Below, in pieces: positions 1-8,176 of a DNA stretch of 64,000 nt. Location: NCBI GenBank assembly GCA_016212095.1, contig JACRHH010000001.1, positions 62,001 to 126,000 of the forward strand. The letters run 5' to 3'. Position 1 is the stretch's first letter. Every line of letters begins with the position of its first letter. Origin of the DNA: Nitrospirota bacterium (GTDB taxonomy: Bacteria; Nitrospirota; Thermodesulfovibrionia; SZUA-242). A program made the translations under genes and the position numbers. The notes under the pieces are model-generated. The model saw nothing but the letters and a program-made list of their open reading frames with translations. It did not search any database and was not told the DNA's origin.

Positions 1-713
1 ATCGTCTGCTCAGTGGCCAGACCCAGCCGCGCAAGGGTTTCGCTAAGGAATTCATCCTTCTGCCGCTCTTTTTCGGCCCGTTTCAAGGCCGCGTCGTCGA
101 GCACGCCGGCCTTCACCAGAATGCTTCCCATCATTCCGCGGTTTTCGTTGAAGAGCGCCGAATAGCCCTTTATCTTCTGCTCCTGCTTTTTGGTTATCTC
201 GCGGAGCTTCCGGTTTTCATGCATAAGCGCATACTGCTGAAGCGCGAGGCTCACCGTGAGGCGCAGGTCTTCGTCGTTCCAGGGCTTCGTGATGAACTTG
301 TAGACAGCGCCCTCGTTCACAGCGCCCATTATCGACTGCACGTCGGCGTAGCCGGTGAGCATTATCCGGATGGTTTCCGGCCAGCGTTCCTTCACATGGC
401 GCAGGAACTCCGCGCCTGTCATGCCGGGCATCCGGTGATCGGATATAACCAGATGAATCCTTTTGGCGCTCATGATTTCGAGTGCCTCGTTGCCGGTGGC
501 TGCGGTCAGAATCTCGTAGTTTTCGTCGAGGAATATGCGCGCAAGCGCCTTCAGGATGCGTTCCTCGTCATCGACGAAAAGAATCGTGTAGCGGCTTGGC
601 TGGGCATCGGATAAATCCGATGCGACAGCGGCGCCGGATGAATCCGGCGTTAAAGTATCGTCCTGTCTGCCTGCTTCCGGCGACGACTTGAACAGTTCAG
701 CGTAGCGCGACAT
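1..713 (-). CDS. response regulator, REC domain plus C-terminal extension (3' end outside window)
   Basis: The frame opens with ATG at 713 (protein begins MSRYAELFK) and stays open to the window edge, so the C-terminus is missing. After a linker of about 40 residues comes a receiver domain: acidic pair in ILFVDDE, phospho-acceptor Asp in VISDHRMPG, and conserved Lys in FITKPW. A helical stretch follows, then a segment (GSILVKAGVLDDAALKRA) that resembles the start of the helical domain found at the N-terminus of type II secretion/MshE ATPases; that resemblance is inference. It lies 3 bp downstream of a histidine kinase and is the last visible gene of a six-gene signalling operon, so it is probably a phosphorylation target of that kinase. 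The linker is encoded by two adjacent palindromes (604-649). Confidence 0.85.
   Translation of the reverse strand, partial: MSRYAELFKSSPEAGRQDDTLTPDSSGAAVASDLSDAQPSRYTILFVDDEERILKALARIFLDENYEILTAATGNEALEIMSAKRIHLVISDHRMPGMTGAEFLRHVKERWPETIRIMLTGYADVQSIMGAVNEGAVYKFITKPWNDEDLRLTVSLALQQYALMHENRKLREITKKQEQKIKGYSALFNENRGMMGSILVKAGVLDDAALKRAEKERQKDEFLSETLARLGLATEQT
604..649. repeat. two adjacent palindromes inside a coding linker
   Basis: 604-612 and 615-623 are perfect 9-bp inverted arms around AA; 632-639 and 642-649 are perfect 8-bp arms around GA. The two palindromes share the core CGGATxAATCCG. Both are read in frame as the flexible linker before the receiver domain of the response regulator. 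They look like an inserted palindromic element rather than a regulatory site, because they lie within coding sequence. Confidence 0.7.
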
Positions 714-716
714 CGG

Positions 717-2012
717 CTAGCTCTTCGACACTGAGGCCGGAAGCCGTATCGTGAATGTTGTTCCCATGCCCGGTTCGCTATCCACGCCGATTTCACCGCC
801 GTAGCGGTTAATCACATCATACGCCACCGCAAGCCCCATGCCTGTCCCAGCGCCAACATCCTTGGTTGTGAAGAACGGGTCAAAGACTCGCGCGATAATG
901 GACGGCGGAATGCCCGGCCCGTTGTCGGTAATGGTGATAACAATGCGGCCATCGCCATCTTCCGCCGTATTGACAACCAGTTTGAGTCCGGCTCCGCGCG
1001 CTTGGGCCGCGTTCAGGATTATGTTCAGGAAAACCTGACAGAGAAGCGCCGGGTTGCACCGGAAGCCGTGAACGGCTCCGTACTGCCTCACTATCTCGGC
1101 GTCTGGCGGTATTTCATGCGCCAGAACGTTCAACGTCCGGTCTATTTCGGCGTTCAGATCGATCGAGATCTCCTCTCCGTCGTCTATATGGGAAAATCCC
1201 TTGAGGTCTGAAACAATTTTTTTCACCCTCTCCGCGCCTTCGAGGCTTTGGTGAACAAGGTCGTCGATGTCTGCAAAGATATGCTCGATCTTGAGCGAGT
1301 GCCACCGTTTCTCGATGTATTCCCGTTCCGCCCCCGAAGGCCCGTGCGAAGACAGGTCTCGGTATGAGCTCAGCATCTCCCTCATTTTCCCGGCATAGCG
1401 CCCCAGCGTGTTGATATTGCTGGTAATAAATCCCATCGGGTTGTTGATCTCGTGCGCCACGCCAGCGGCAAGCTGGCCGATGGACGCCATCTTTTCCTGC
1501 TGCAAGAGGCGCGTATGCGCAAGTTCAAGCTCCCTTGTGCGATCCTCCACCATGCGTTCGAGTGTTCCGGCCAACTCCCGGTATTTCGACTCGGAAACCG
1601 CAAGCCGCCTGTTAGTCTCGATCAGTTCAGTGTACGACTGCCGCACCACCGATGTGTGCAGGTCTGTTGTGAGCACTCGCTTCATGTTGCTTGAGATGAT
1701 TACCGTCAGAGCGGCATGAATGATCCCGACGGTATCGCGAAGCCGTTCGGCGTCCTCCGCGTCGCCGCGCGCGATTATCGCCCCGGCGGGTTCGCCCTCA
1801 AGCAGGATCTCGTGCCGTTCGGTTATGAAATCTATCTCCGGAGACTTGCCGGACGACGCTATCACGTTGCCGTCGGCGTCGATCACCGAAAGCAGAATGT
1901 TGCCGTGCGCGGCGGCGCGTTCAAGAAGCGGCAGTATCTCATCGCGCCTGATGACGTCGCCAAGCTTCTTGTCGGCGCCGAAGACGTGTTCCATGTCGTC
2001 GGGGTGGCTCAT
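717..2012 (-). CDS. sensor histidine kinase, soluble
   Basis: Protein of 431 residues without a signal peptide or clear membrane segment. Residues 1-115 form a small sensor region (ILLSVIDADGNVIASSG) that is followed by a coiled coil (130-170). The phosphorylation site is His187 in GVAHEINNPMGF. The C-terminal ATPase shows an N box (FLNIILNAAQA), a G1 box (DNGPGIPP) and GTGMGLAVAYDV. Its start overlaps the end of the GTPase gene by 4 bp (ATGA), which implies translational coupling. It has the same HisKA/HATPase layout as the 681-residue kinase at the head of this operon. The ligand of its N-terminal region cannot be told from sequence. Confidence 0.9.
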   Translation of the reverse strand: MSHPDDMEHVFGADKKLGDVIRRDEILPLLERAAAHGNILLSVIDADGNVIASSGKSPEIDFITERHEILLEGEPAGAIIARGDAEDAERLRDTVGIIHAALTVIISSNMKRVLTTDLHTSVVRQSYTELIETNRRLAVSESKYRELAGTLERMVEDRTRELELAHTRLLQQEKMASIGQLAAGVAHEINNPMGFITSNINTLGRYAGKMREMLSSYRDLSSHGPSGAEREYIEKRWHSLKIEHIFADIDDLVHQSLEGAERVKKIVSDLKGFSHIDDGEEISIDLNAEIDRTLNVLAHEIPPDAEIVRQYGAVHGFRCNPALLCQVFLNIILNAAQARGAGLKLVVNTAEDGDGRIVITITDNGPGIPPSIIARVFDPFFTTKDVGAGTGMGLAVAYDVINRYGGEIGVDSEPGMGTTFTIRLPASVSKS

Positions 2013-2698
2013 GAACCGCCCCTGCTGTCGCCTGAATTATCTTCCGAACGATGCGAAAGATTTTCCACAAACATTTCCTTGTCCAGTCCCTGCGCTTCTT
2101 TCAGGCTGTAACGCCTGTCAACAGCGTCGTAAACCATCCCGGCCAGCGCGCGAAAGGTTTCCACGACGCCCCATCCCTCCAGCGCCGACGCCATGACCAC
2201 CGGTATGCCGGTTGGCGACCACGTTTTTCGTATCTCATCCTCCGGCTGAATGTCTGCCATGTCGCGCTTGTTGAACTGGAGCACCAGCGGAACGGCTGCT
2301 ATATCGAGGCCCACGAAGGCCAGGTTTTTTTCGAGGTTCTCGAAGCTCTCGAAATTGTTCGCCATTTCGGCTGTCCGGCTGTCGGCGATGAAAGCCACGC
2401 CGTCGGCCCGCTGAAGCACGGCCTTTCGCGTGGCGTCGTGGCGCACCTGCCCCGGCACGGTATAGACCTTCACCTTTATCCGCAGCCCGCCCGGCGCAAC
2501 CATGAAGAAGGGAAGCAGGTCGAAAAATATCGTCCGGTCGTCCTTGGTGTCGAGCACCATCAGGTCGCCGCGCCCTTCAGCCGTCAGAATGTCGTGCAGC
2601 CGCAGCAGGTTGGTTGTCTTGCCCGAAAGGGCCGGGCCGTAATAGACCAGCTTCAGCACCATCCGGTTGTCGATGTCGTCGAACTCGATCACGGTCAT
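2009..2698 (-). CDS. MglA-type small GTPase
   Basis: Protein of 229 residues with Ras-like GTPase motifs. G1 is YYGPALSGKTTN (about residues 14-25), the switch II region carries TVPGQ, and G4 is NKRD in VLQFNKRD. The family is MglA, the bacterial polarity switch that controls gliding and type IV pili in Myxococcus and is found in many Deltaproteobacteria. No Roadblock/MglB activator is visible in the window. The gene is embedded between a REC-HD-GYP protein (4-bp overlap) and a histidine kinase (4-bp overlap), so GTPase output is probably tied to this phosphorelay. About 30 C-terminal residues beyond the G domain are charged and of unknown role. Confidence 0.88.
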   Translation of the reverse strand: MTVIEFDDIDNRMVLKLVYYGPALSGKTTNLLRLHDILTAEGRGDLMVLDTKDDRTIFFDLLPFFMVAPGGLRIKVKVYTVPGQVRHDATRKAVLQRADGVAFIADSRTAEMANNFESFENLEKNLAFVGLDIAAVPLVLQFNKRDMADIQPEDEIRKTWSPTGIPVVMASALEGWGVVETFRALAGMVYDAVDRRYSLKEAQGLDKEMFVENLSHRSEDNSGDSRGGS

Positions 2699-4029
2699 GC
2701 CGCCTTTTTACGCCAGATAAATACCCCTGTTTTTGCCGGATCAAGCTGGTAGTATCGCTTGAGCGCCGCGAGGCTTTTGTCGTTGACCACCGAGTTTTTC
2801 TTCAGCAGCAGCAGGCCGGTTCCGCTTCGCGCGTCTTTTGCAAGCGTCATTCCGGGTTTCAGGCCATACACAGGAATCTCTACCTCCTCCATGTCGCTTG
2901 ACTGCGACGCGCCGGAGTAGATCGACCAGACCATCTCCTCGAAATAGTGGACGGTTTTCCTGTCCAGCAGGCTGCCGCCCGCCTCCCGGAGCTGAACGAT
3001 CAAGAACGAGGCGGTATCCAGTCCGGTGTATGTTCCGGCGCTCTTGTCGATGAAATCGGCCACCGCGATTATTCTTGCTCCCTGCGGGATGTCGTTGCCC
3101 TTGAGATGATCCGGAAATCCGGTTCCGTCGTATGCCTCGTGGTGATGCCGGATCAGAAGCCCGGCCTCCCGCAGATCCTCGATCGAATCGACAGCCGCCT
3201 GTCCGCGAACCGGATGCTGCCTGTAGATTTTAAGCTCTTCAGGACTCATCTCGCCGACAGCTTTCACAAGCAGCGCATCCGAAATGCCGATCTTGCCTAT
3301 GTCGTGCAGCAGTCCGGCGATGCGCACCGCCTCGACATCCTCCTCGCCCATCTTCATGGCGCGGGCAACGTTTGCCGACATTTCCGAAACATTCCTGGAA
3401 TGATTGCGTGAAGCCATGTCGCGAAGCTCAAGAATGCTTGAGAAGATGGTGATCGAATCGTTGAAGTTCTTCTTCAGGCGCGTGTTGAGCCCCTCAAGCT
3501 CCTGGTTCTTTTTAGTGATCTCGACGGTCTGCTCCTCCACAAACCATTCAAGCTGGGTGTTCCACCGCTGAAGCTCGTCGTTCTGCTTTTTCACAAGCGC
3601 GGTCAGCCGCTCGTTCTCGTGTTTCAGGCTGTAAAGCGCTATGCCGTCCTTCACCGTGCTGACAAGCGTTTCATCCACCCACGGCTTAGTGATATACCGG
3701 AACGCGCCGCCCCGGTTGATGGCGTCTATCGCTGCGTTCACGTCGGCGTAGCCGGTCAGGATGATTCGAACGGCTTCCGGCGCTATATCGCGCGCCTGCT
3801 CAAGGAAATCAACTCCGGTGAGGCCGGGCATCCGCTGATCCGAGACAATCAGTCCGATGTCGCTTTTCTCCCGCAGAATATCCAGCGCCTCCTCGCCGGA
3901 GGCGGCGGTTTCCACCTCCATGTCATCCTCGTCCATGAACAGGCGGCGCAGCGAGCGCAGGATATTGGCCTCGTCGTCAACGAAAAGCACCCTGACGACT
4001 GATTTATCTTCGGTTGTGGTTTCGCTCAT
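2695..4029 (-). CDS. response regulator with HD-GYP domain (c-di-GMP phosphodiesterase-like)
   Basis: Protein of 444 residues if begun at ATG 4029; a GTG at 4056 would add nine residues and overlap the previous gene, and neither start has a well-placed ribosome site. REC domain 11-125: DDE, Asp64 in VSDQRMPG, Lys in ITKPW. A coiled coil spans about 135-190. The HD domain has His242-Asp243 in LLHDIGKIG and a GYP-like motif read as DGTGFP (301-306) after HHHE. HD-GYP proteins typically hydrolyse c-di-GMP; GFP for GYP is a mild variation. The C-terminal 100 residues are an extra domain of unknown function. Part of the signalling operon, upstream of the MglA GTPase. Confidence 0.88.
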   Translation of the reverse strand: MSETTTEDKSVVRVLFVDDEANILRSLRRLFMDEDDMEVETAASGEEALDILREKSDIGLIVSDQRMPGLTGVDFLEQARDIAPEAVRIILTGYADVNAAIDAINRGGAFRYITKPWVDETLVSTVKDGIALYSLKHENERLTALVKKQNDELQRWNTQLEWFVEEQTVEITKKNQELEGLNTRLKKNFNDSITIFSSILELRDMASRNHSRNVSEMSANVARAMKMGEEDVEAVRIAGLLHDIGKIGISDALLVKAVGEMSPEELKIYRQHPVRGQAAVDSIEDLREAGLLIRHHHEAYDGTGFPDHLKGNDIPQGARIIAVADFIDKSAGTYTGLDTASFLIVQLREAGGSLLDRKTVHYFEEMVWSIYSGASQSSDMEEVEIPVYGLKPGMTLAKDARSGTGLLLLKKNSVVNDKSLAALKRYYQLDPAKTGVFIWRKKAA

Positions 4030-4046
4030 GATGCAATAACAGGCGT

Positions 4047-4877
4047 CTAACGCCACTCCTCTTTGCCGACAAAAGCCAGAATTATTCCTTCCTGACCGTC
4101 GGAATGGCGCATATACACGCCCCTGCTCACAACTTCGCCGCCGGACATGAGAACGTTGGCCACTGCGCTGTCTTTTTCGATCACCTCGTCCACCAGCCTG
4201 TTTATGTCGTCGGGCAGCGCTGCCGCGCGCTCAAGACCGATCATTTCGCCGCTGTCGCGTCCGAGCAGTTCATGGGCCTTCATGTTGCACTGCACGATCA
4301 TGCCGTCGGCATCCAGCCCCACCACGCCAATAGGAAGCGATTCCAGAACGCGCCACGCGCGGTCGAGCACCCTGTTCTGGAAGCGAAGCTCCTCGGTGCG
4401 TTCGGCCACCAGGTTTTCGAGCCCTTCGTTCAGGAGCGTCAGTTCCTCGTTTTTTACCTTCAGTTCCTCGGTAAGCTGCTGGTTTCGCTTTTGCAGGAAG
4501 TAACGCTCGATGGCGTTGTTGATCGTCACTTTCAGTTCGTCGTCGTTCCATGGTTTGGGAATGAACTTGTATATGCGCCCGTCGTTTATCGCGGCAACCA
4601 CCGCTGCTATGTCGGCGTAGCCCGAAAGCACGATTCGCACGGTGTCGGGCCGCCGCTTGTAAACCTCCTTCAGGAAATCCACGCCGTTCATGCCGGGCAT
4701 CCGGAAATCGGATATGACCACCTGAATTCCCGGCTCGTCCGAAAGCACATCCAGACCTTCCTGTCCCGACATGGCTATCAGTATCTCATACGGTTCGTCC
4801 ATGAAAATGCGCTCAAGCGCCCGAAGGACGTTCTTTTCGTCATCCACGCATAGGATTCTCACCTGATCGTCATTCAT
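4047..4877 (-). CDS. response regulator with REC, coiled coil and PAS domains
   Basis: Protein of 276 residues. The receiver (1-120) has CVDDE, the phospho-acceptor Asp in VISDFRMPG and Lys in FIPKPW. A long coiled coil (about 130-175, LVAERTEELRFQN) leads to a single PAS domain (about 180-276) that contains LPIGVVGLDADGMIVQCN. There is no enzymatic or DNA-binding output, so it probably passes signals to partners, perhaps to the kinase encoded directly upstream, whose stop codon abuts this start (no gap). Its coiled coil resembles those of the neighbouring kinases, which suggests heteromeric coiled-coil pairing (inference). Confidence 0.85.
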   Translation of the reverse strand: MNDDQVRILCVDDEKNVLRALERIFMDEPYEILIAMSGQEGLDVLSDEPGIQVVISDFRMPGMNGVDFLKEVYKRRPDTVRIVLSGYADIAAVVAAINDGRIYKFIPKPWNDDELKVTINNAIERYFLQKRNQQLTEELKVKNEELTLLNEGLENLVAERTEELRFQNRVLDRAWRVLESLPIGVVGLDADGMIVQCNMKAHELLGRDSGEMIGLERAAALPDDINRLVDEVIEKDSAVANVLMSGGEVVSRGVYMRHSDGQEGIILAFVGKEEWR

Positions 4878-6923
4878 CTATTTCCCTCCAACCACCGGTA
4901 TCCTGACGGTGAAAGTCGTTCCCTTGCCGACCTCGCTCTCGACCTTGATGTCGCCGTTATGCTTCTTGATGATGTCGTATGTGATGCTCAAGCCCAGGCC
5001 GGTTCCCTTGCCGACCGGCTTTGTCGTGTAGAACGGCTCAAATATCCTGTTCACGGTTTCCGGCGGAATGCCGCATCCGGTGTCGGAAACCGACGCGAAT
5101 ATGCTCTCGCCCTCAAGCCACGTGCGCACCGTGATGACGCCCTCTTTTTCTATGGCGTGCGCGGCGTTCACCAGCAGGTTCATGAAGACCTGATTGATCT
5201 GCTGGGGGTAGCATTTCGTGAGCGGCATGTCACCGTATTCCTTGACAACCTTCGCCTTGTACTTGATCTCGTTTCTTACGATGTTGATGGTGCTCTCCAT
5301 GCACTCGTTGATGTCGGCGGGCTTGTACTCCGCCTCGTCCACGCGCGAGAAGCTCTTCAAGTCCTGAACGATCTTCTTCACCCTGTCGGCGCCGTCCAGC
5401 GATTCCCTGATAAGCTCTTTTATGTCATCCGTCACGTAGTCTATCTTGAGCTTCTTTCTGGCCTGCCGCAGGTTTTCAAGTTCATCCGGCGGCGCCGTCC
5501 TGTCCAGCGCCTCGGTCTGAACCCTGATAAACTCGGTAAACTTGTCCATGTATTTGTCGAGCGAGCCAAGATTGCTTCCGATGAATCCCATGGGGTTGTT
5601 GATCTCGTGCGCCACTCCGGCGGCAAGCTGGCCGATGGAGGCCATCTTCTCCTGTTGCAGAAACTGCGCCTGCGTGGCCTGAAGCTTCTTGTACGCGCCG
5701 TCCAGCTCGCTGTTCTTCGATTCCAGGATATGCATCATGTTGTTGAACTGCTCGCCTATCCGGTAGATCGGGTCGGCTGTTGCGGCCTTGTACACGTCGC
5801 ATTCCACGCAGTTACGGTATTTGACGGCGAATTGGCCCTGAACCTTTCCGCCGCAGTAGGTTCCGGCTGTTTGCCAGCAGCGCATGGCATCCTGATTGTG
5901 GCAGGGGCAGTCGGTCTTGACGCATTGCTTCAACTCGTAGCACCGCCCAAGATTCGGGTTTTCGTACCTTATTCCGAAGTCCTGCGATGTGGATACGCGC
6001 TCGATCAGCGATGCGATCTCGTCAAGCGCGTGCTGAAGCTTGGTTCTGTGCTCATTGATCTCGAAGTTCTTTTTTTCCAGTTCCTCGGCTATGAGCCTGA
6101 TCTGCGTGGAGTCGTGAATGGCAATGACCGTTCCGGAATCGGCTGCTTCGCCGTCGCCGCGAAACGGATACGAGCTGAATATGAACCAGCGCCTGGTTGC
6201 CTCGTGATAGAGTTCCGTCTCTGTGGCAAAAAACGTGCTGGGCAGCATTCCGTGCTCGGCCAGGAACTCGTCCCATTCCCTGCCGATTATGCCGTCAAAC
6301 TCAACTCCGGTGAACTGCCTCACGGTGGAATTGCACCGTTTGATCACGCCGTCGTTGTCCACGAGAAGCACCATGTCGCCCACGCAGTCCATCGTCCGCT
6401 CCCATTCACGCTTGGCCTGCTCCACCTGATTGAAGAGCGAGGTCAACTGCTCGTGTTTGGCGTGAAGTTCGTCGCGTCCGGCCTTCAGCCTGATTTCTGC
6501 CATCTTGCGATCCGTGATGTCGCGCGCGGTATGCACCACCTGCGACACTTGTCCGTTTTCATCGATGATAGGAAAGGTCGCAACCTCGACATAGCACTTG
6601 TGTCCGTCGTTTATGTAGTGGATATGCTCCACAACCTGCGCCTCGTTGCGTTCGAGCGTTTCCTTCAGCGGGCAGACATGATTGGGCAGGCCGCATGGCT
6701 CAACGGTTCCGTGCGTGATCTCGTGGCACTTGCGCCCGATAACCTCGCTCTCCGTCAGCCCGTACTCGGAAAGAAACGCCTTGTTCACCCCGACAATGCG
6801 CAGGGTGCGCACATCGATGATGGAGATGGCGTCCCTCATGCTGTCGAGCACCGTGCGGGCGAAAGATGATGACATCACAGTGGCGGAAACATCGTCCGAA
6901 ACCGGAGACGCCGGTTTAACCAT
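4878..6923 (-). CDS. PAS-PAS histidine kinase with embedded two-CW cysteine-rich domain
   Basis: Protein of 681 residues, soluble. PAS1 (about 20-140) carries KCHEITHG (Cys66) followed by Cys77 and Cys84. PAS2 spans about 165-280. A cysteine-rich segment at about 322-380 (Cys328, 334, 339, 341, 349, 357, 372, 375) has the signature CW...GTYCGGKVQG...CVEC, also seen in the small proteins at 38498-39417. A coiled coil then leads to HisKA with His439 in GVAHEINNPMGF and a complete HATPase (DTGCGIPPE, GKGTGLGLS). It is the promoter-proximal gene of the six-gene operon running to the left edge. Clustered cysteines suggest metal, Fe-S or thiol redox sensing; that is inference. Confidence 0.9.
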   Translation of the reverse strand: MVKPASPVSDDVSATVMSSSFARTVLDSMRDAISIIDVRTLRIVGVNKAFLSEYGLTESEVIGRKCHEITHGTVEPCGLPNHVCPLKETLERNEAQVVEHIHYINDGHKCYVEVATFPIIDENGQVSQVVHTARDITDRKMAEIRLKAGRDELHAKHEQLTSLFNQVEQAKREWERTMDCVGDMVLLVDNDGVIKRCNSTVRQFTGVEFDGIIGREWDEFLAEHGMLPSTFFATETELYHEATRRWFIFSSYPFRGDGEAADSGTVIAIHDSTQIRLIAEELEKKNFEINEHRTKLQHALDEIASLIERVSTSQDFGIRYENPNLGRCYELKQCVKTDCPCHNQDAMRCWQTAGTYCGGKVQGQFAVKYRNCVECDVYKAATADPIYRIGEQFNNMMHILESKNSELDGAYKKLQATQAQFLQQEKMASIGQLAAGVAHEINNPMGFIGSNLGSLDKYMDKFTEFIRVQTEALDRTAPPDELENLRQARKKLKIDYVTDDIKELIRESLDGADRVKKIVQDLKSFSRVDEAEYKPADINECMESTINIVRNEIKYKAKVVKEYGDMPLTKCYPQQINQVFMNLLVNAAHAIEKEGVITVRTWLEGESIFASVSDTGCGIPPETVNRIFEPFYTTKPVGKGTGLGLSITYDIIKKHNGDIKVESEVGKGTTFTVRIPVVGGK

Positions 6924-6953
6924 CGTCTGAGCCTCCTTCCGAACTCCGAAACA

Positions 6954-6971
6954 TGACGCAATAATGCGTCA
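6954..6971. promoter_or_regulatory. perfect palindrome upstream of signalling operon
   Basis: TGACGCA at 6954-6960 and TGCGTCA at 6965-6971 are perfect 7-bp inverted arms around ATAA. The site lies 31 bp upstream of the first gene of the minus-strand signalling operon, in the divergent intergenic region, and is a plausible operator for a dimeric regulator. No matching regulator is identifiable in the window. Confidence 0.4.
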
Positions 6972-7030
6972 ATATCTTTTCGGCAGGAAAGATGCGGAAA
7001 CTTAAACAATAAACGATCGTTAACAGGCGA

Positions 7031-7050
7031 TTATTGGACGATCCCAATAA
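7031..7050. promoter_or_regulatory. inverted repeat just upstream of the unknown gene at 7071
   Basis: TTATTGG (7031-7037) and CCAATAA (7044-7050) are perfect 7-bp arms with a 6-bp spacer, ending 20 bp before the ATG at 7071. Position and symmetry fit an operator. It could serve autoregulation of the two-gene unit downstream, which includes a HEPN-type protein. Confidence 0.4.
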
Positions 7051-7070
7051 CGTGTGATAGATTTAAAGGC

Positions 7071-7643
7071 ATGAACGCTGTGCATGGTGCGGAAATCGAT
7101 GGTTCCCGTGTTGCAAATGCCCATACCGGCATTATTCCAGGCATTGCGCCCGGCATGTTGGAAATTTACCTGACGCATCTTGGCCATGACGAGGCGCGTT
7201 CGATGGATTTTCTCTCCGGAGTGCCCGCTGCGTCGATTGTCAGTTCCGGTGAAAACCGGTTGTCCGGGTTTCTGGTTGAAACCGTCTGCTCAGGCCGTTT
7301 TCGCCACATTCATATTGTAACCGGGTGGGCGGAGCTTCTTTCGCTGCTGGGTGTGACCGAATCGGCGAATTCTTCAATGCGCCTGCTGAGGGAAGCCGGA
7401 ATGAAGGAGTGCGAGGCGGCGGCGTTCAGGGGCGCGTTGCCGTCGGAACTCTTTCCTTCGCTTTATTACGGGAAACGTTTCGATATCCTGAAAAAGGCAT
7501 GTCTGATGGCGAAACGCCGTTTTGAATCTATGGACTGCTCAACACGGATAGACTGCCATCTGGTTGCGTCCGGCATAATGCAGGTTGTGGCCACGAGCCT
7601 GTGCGACAGTTGCATTGTTCCAAAAACGGGAAGGCAGCGCTGA
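7071..7643 (+). CDS. hypothetical protein
   Basis: Protein of 190 residues with no family I recognise. It has no signal peptide or membrane segment. It contains a region (GRFRHIHIVTGWAELLSLLG) and a C-terminal part with four cysteines (for example MDCSTRIDC and SLCDSC). The ATG at 7071 has only a weak AAAGG close upstream. It is divergent from the signalling operon and 44 bp upstream of a HEPN-like gene on the same strand, so the two may form one transcription unit. Codon usage looks like the neighbours and the frame is intact. Whether it is a partner or antitoxin of the HEPN protein cannot be decided from sequence. Confidence 0.6.
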   Translation: MNAVHGAEIDGSRVANAHTGIIPGIAPGMLEIYLTHLGHDEARSMDFLSGVPAASIVSSGENRLSGFLVETVCSGRFRHIHIVTGWAELLSLLGVTESANSSMRLLREAGMKECEAAAFRGALPSELFPSLYYGKRFDILKKACLMAKRRFESMDCSTRIDCHLVASGIMQVVATSLCDSCIVPKTGRQR

Positions 7644-7687
7644 CCGCCTTGCCGCACCCAACTAACTGACGGAGGAACTTCAGATTC

Positions 7688-8137
7688 ATGACAAGGGAAG
7701 AACTGCTCGGCTTCTGTGACAGCGAACTGAGCTCCATAGATGCTCTGACCGGCGATATTTTATCCTTGAAGCAAACAGGCGGGGCGAAGTTTACACGGGT
7801 TGAGGTTGCAGCGGCTTCGGCGCTAATTCATTACCTGTTCGTTTCGGTTGAAAGGATTCTTGGCGCGATCCTGGAGTTCGACGGCATAGGCGAATCGCGC
7901 GACGAATCAATTCAGCACCAGAAGCTGCTCAAGACCGCCGGGGAGCTTGGCATCGTTCCGCCCGACCTGTTTCGTCCGCTTTCCGACATGCTGTCATTCC
8001 GTAACGAATTCATACACGGCAGAAGCGGTTTGGCCGAATGGGAAAACATATCGCCGATCGTGGAGGAACTGGACGGCTTCAGAAGCGTCTTTGCGCGAGA
8101 AATACGCGATTATCTTGCGGAAGTGGATACTGAATAA
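7688..8137 (+). CDS. HEPN/HepT-like protein
   Basis: Protein of 149 residues, mostly alpha-helical. The segment MLSFRNEFIHGRSG contains an R-x4-H motif (RNEFIH), the catalytic signature of HEPN RNases, in the position typical of HepT-like toxins. Upstream helices (ASALIHYLFVSVERILGAI) fit the HEPN four-helix bundle. GGAGG lies 12 nt before the ATG, a rather long spacing. No MNT nucleotidyltransferase antitoxin is adjacent; the only close gene is the unknown at 7071. It could therefore be a solitary HEPN ribonuclease or half of an unrecognised pair. It ends in a shared hairpin terminator (8142-8167). Confidence 0.65.
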   Translation: MTREELLGFCDSELSSIDALTGDILSLKQTGGAKFTRVEVAAASALIHYLFVSVERILGAILEFDGIGESRDESIQHQKLLKTAGELGIVPPDLFRPLSDMLSFRNEFIHGRSGLAEWENISPIVEELDGFRSVFAREIRDYLAEVDTE

Positions 8138-8141
8138 ACCA

Positions 8142-8167
8142 CAGGGGCGCTGCAAGCAGCGCCCCTG
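8142..8167. terminator. hairpin between convergent genes
   Basis: CAGGGGCGCTG (8142-8152) pairs perfectly with CAGCGCCCCTG (8157-8167) around a 4-nt loop. It sits between the convergent genes ending at 8137 (plus) and 8177 (minus), so it can serve both. There is no long T tract on either side. Confidence 0.6.
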
Positions 8168-8176
8168 CAACCGTAA

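Noticed and set aside
4959-6869. Long plus-strand reading frame antisense to the 681-residue kinase
   Set aside because: It mirrors a gene with clear kinase domains; its product shows no recognisable domain and arises from third-position GC bias.
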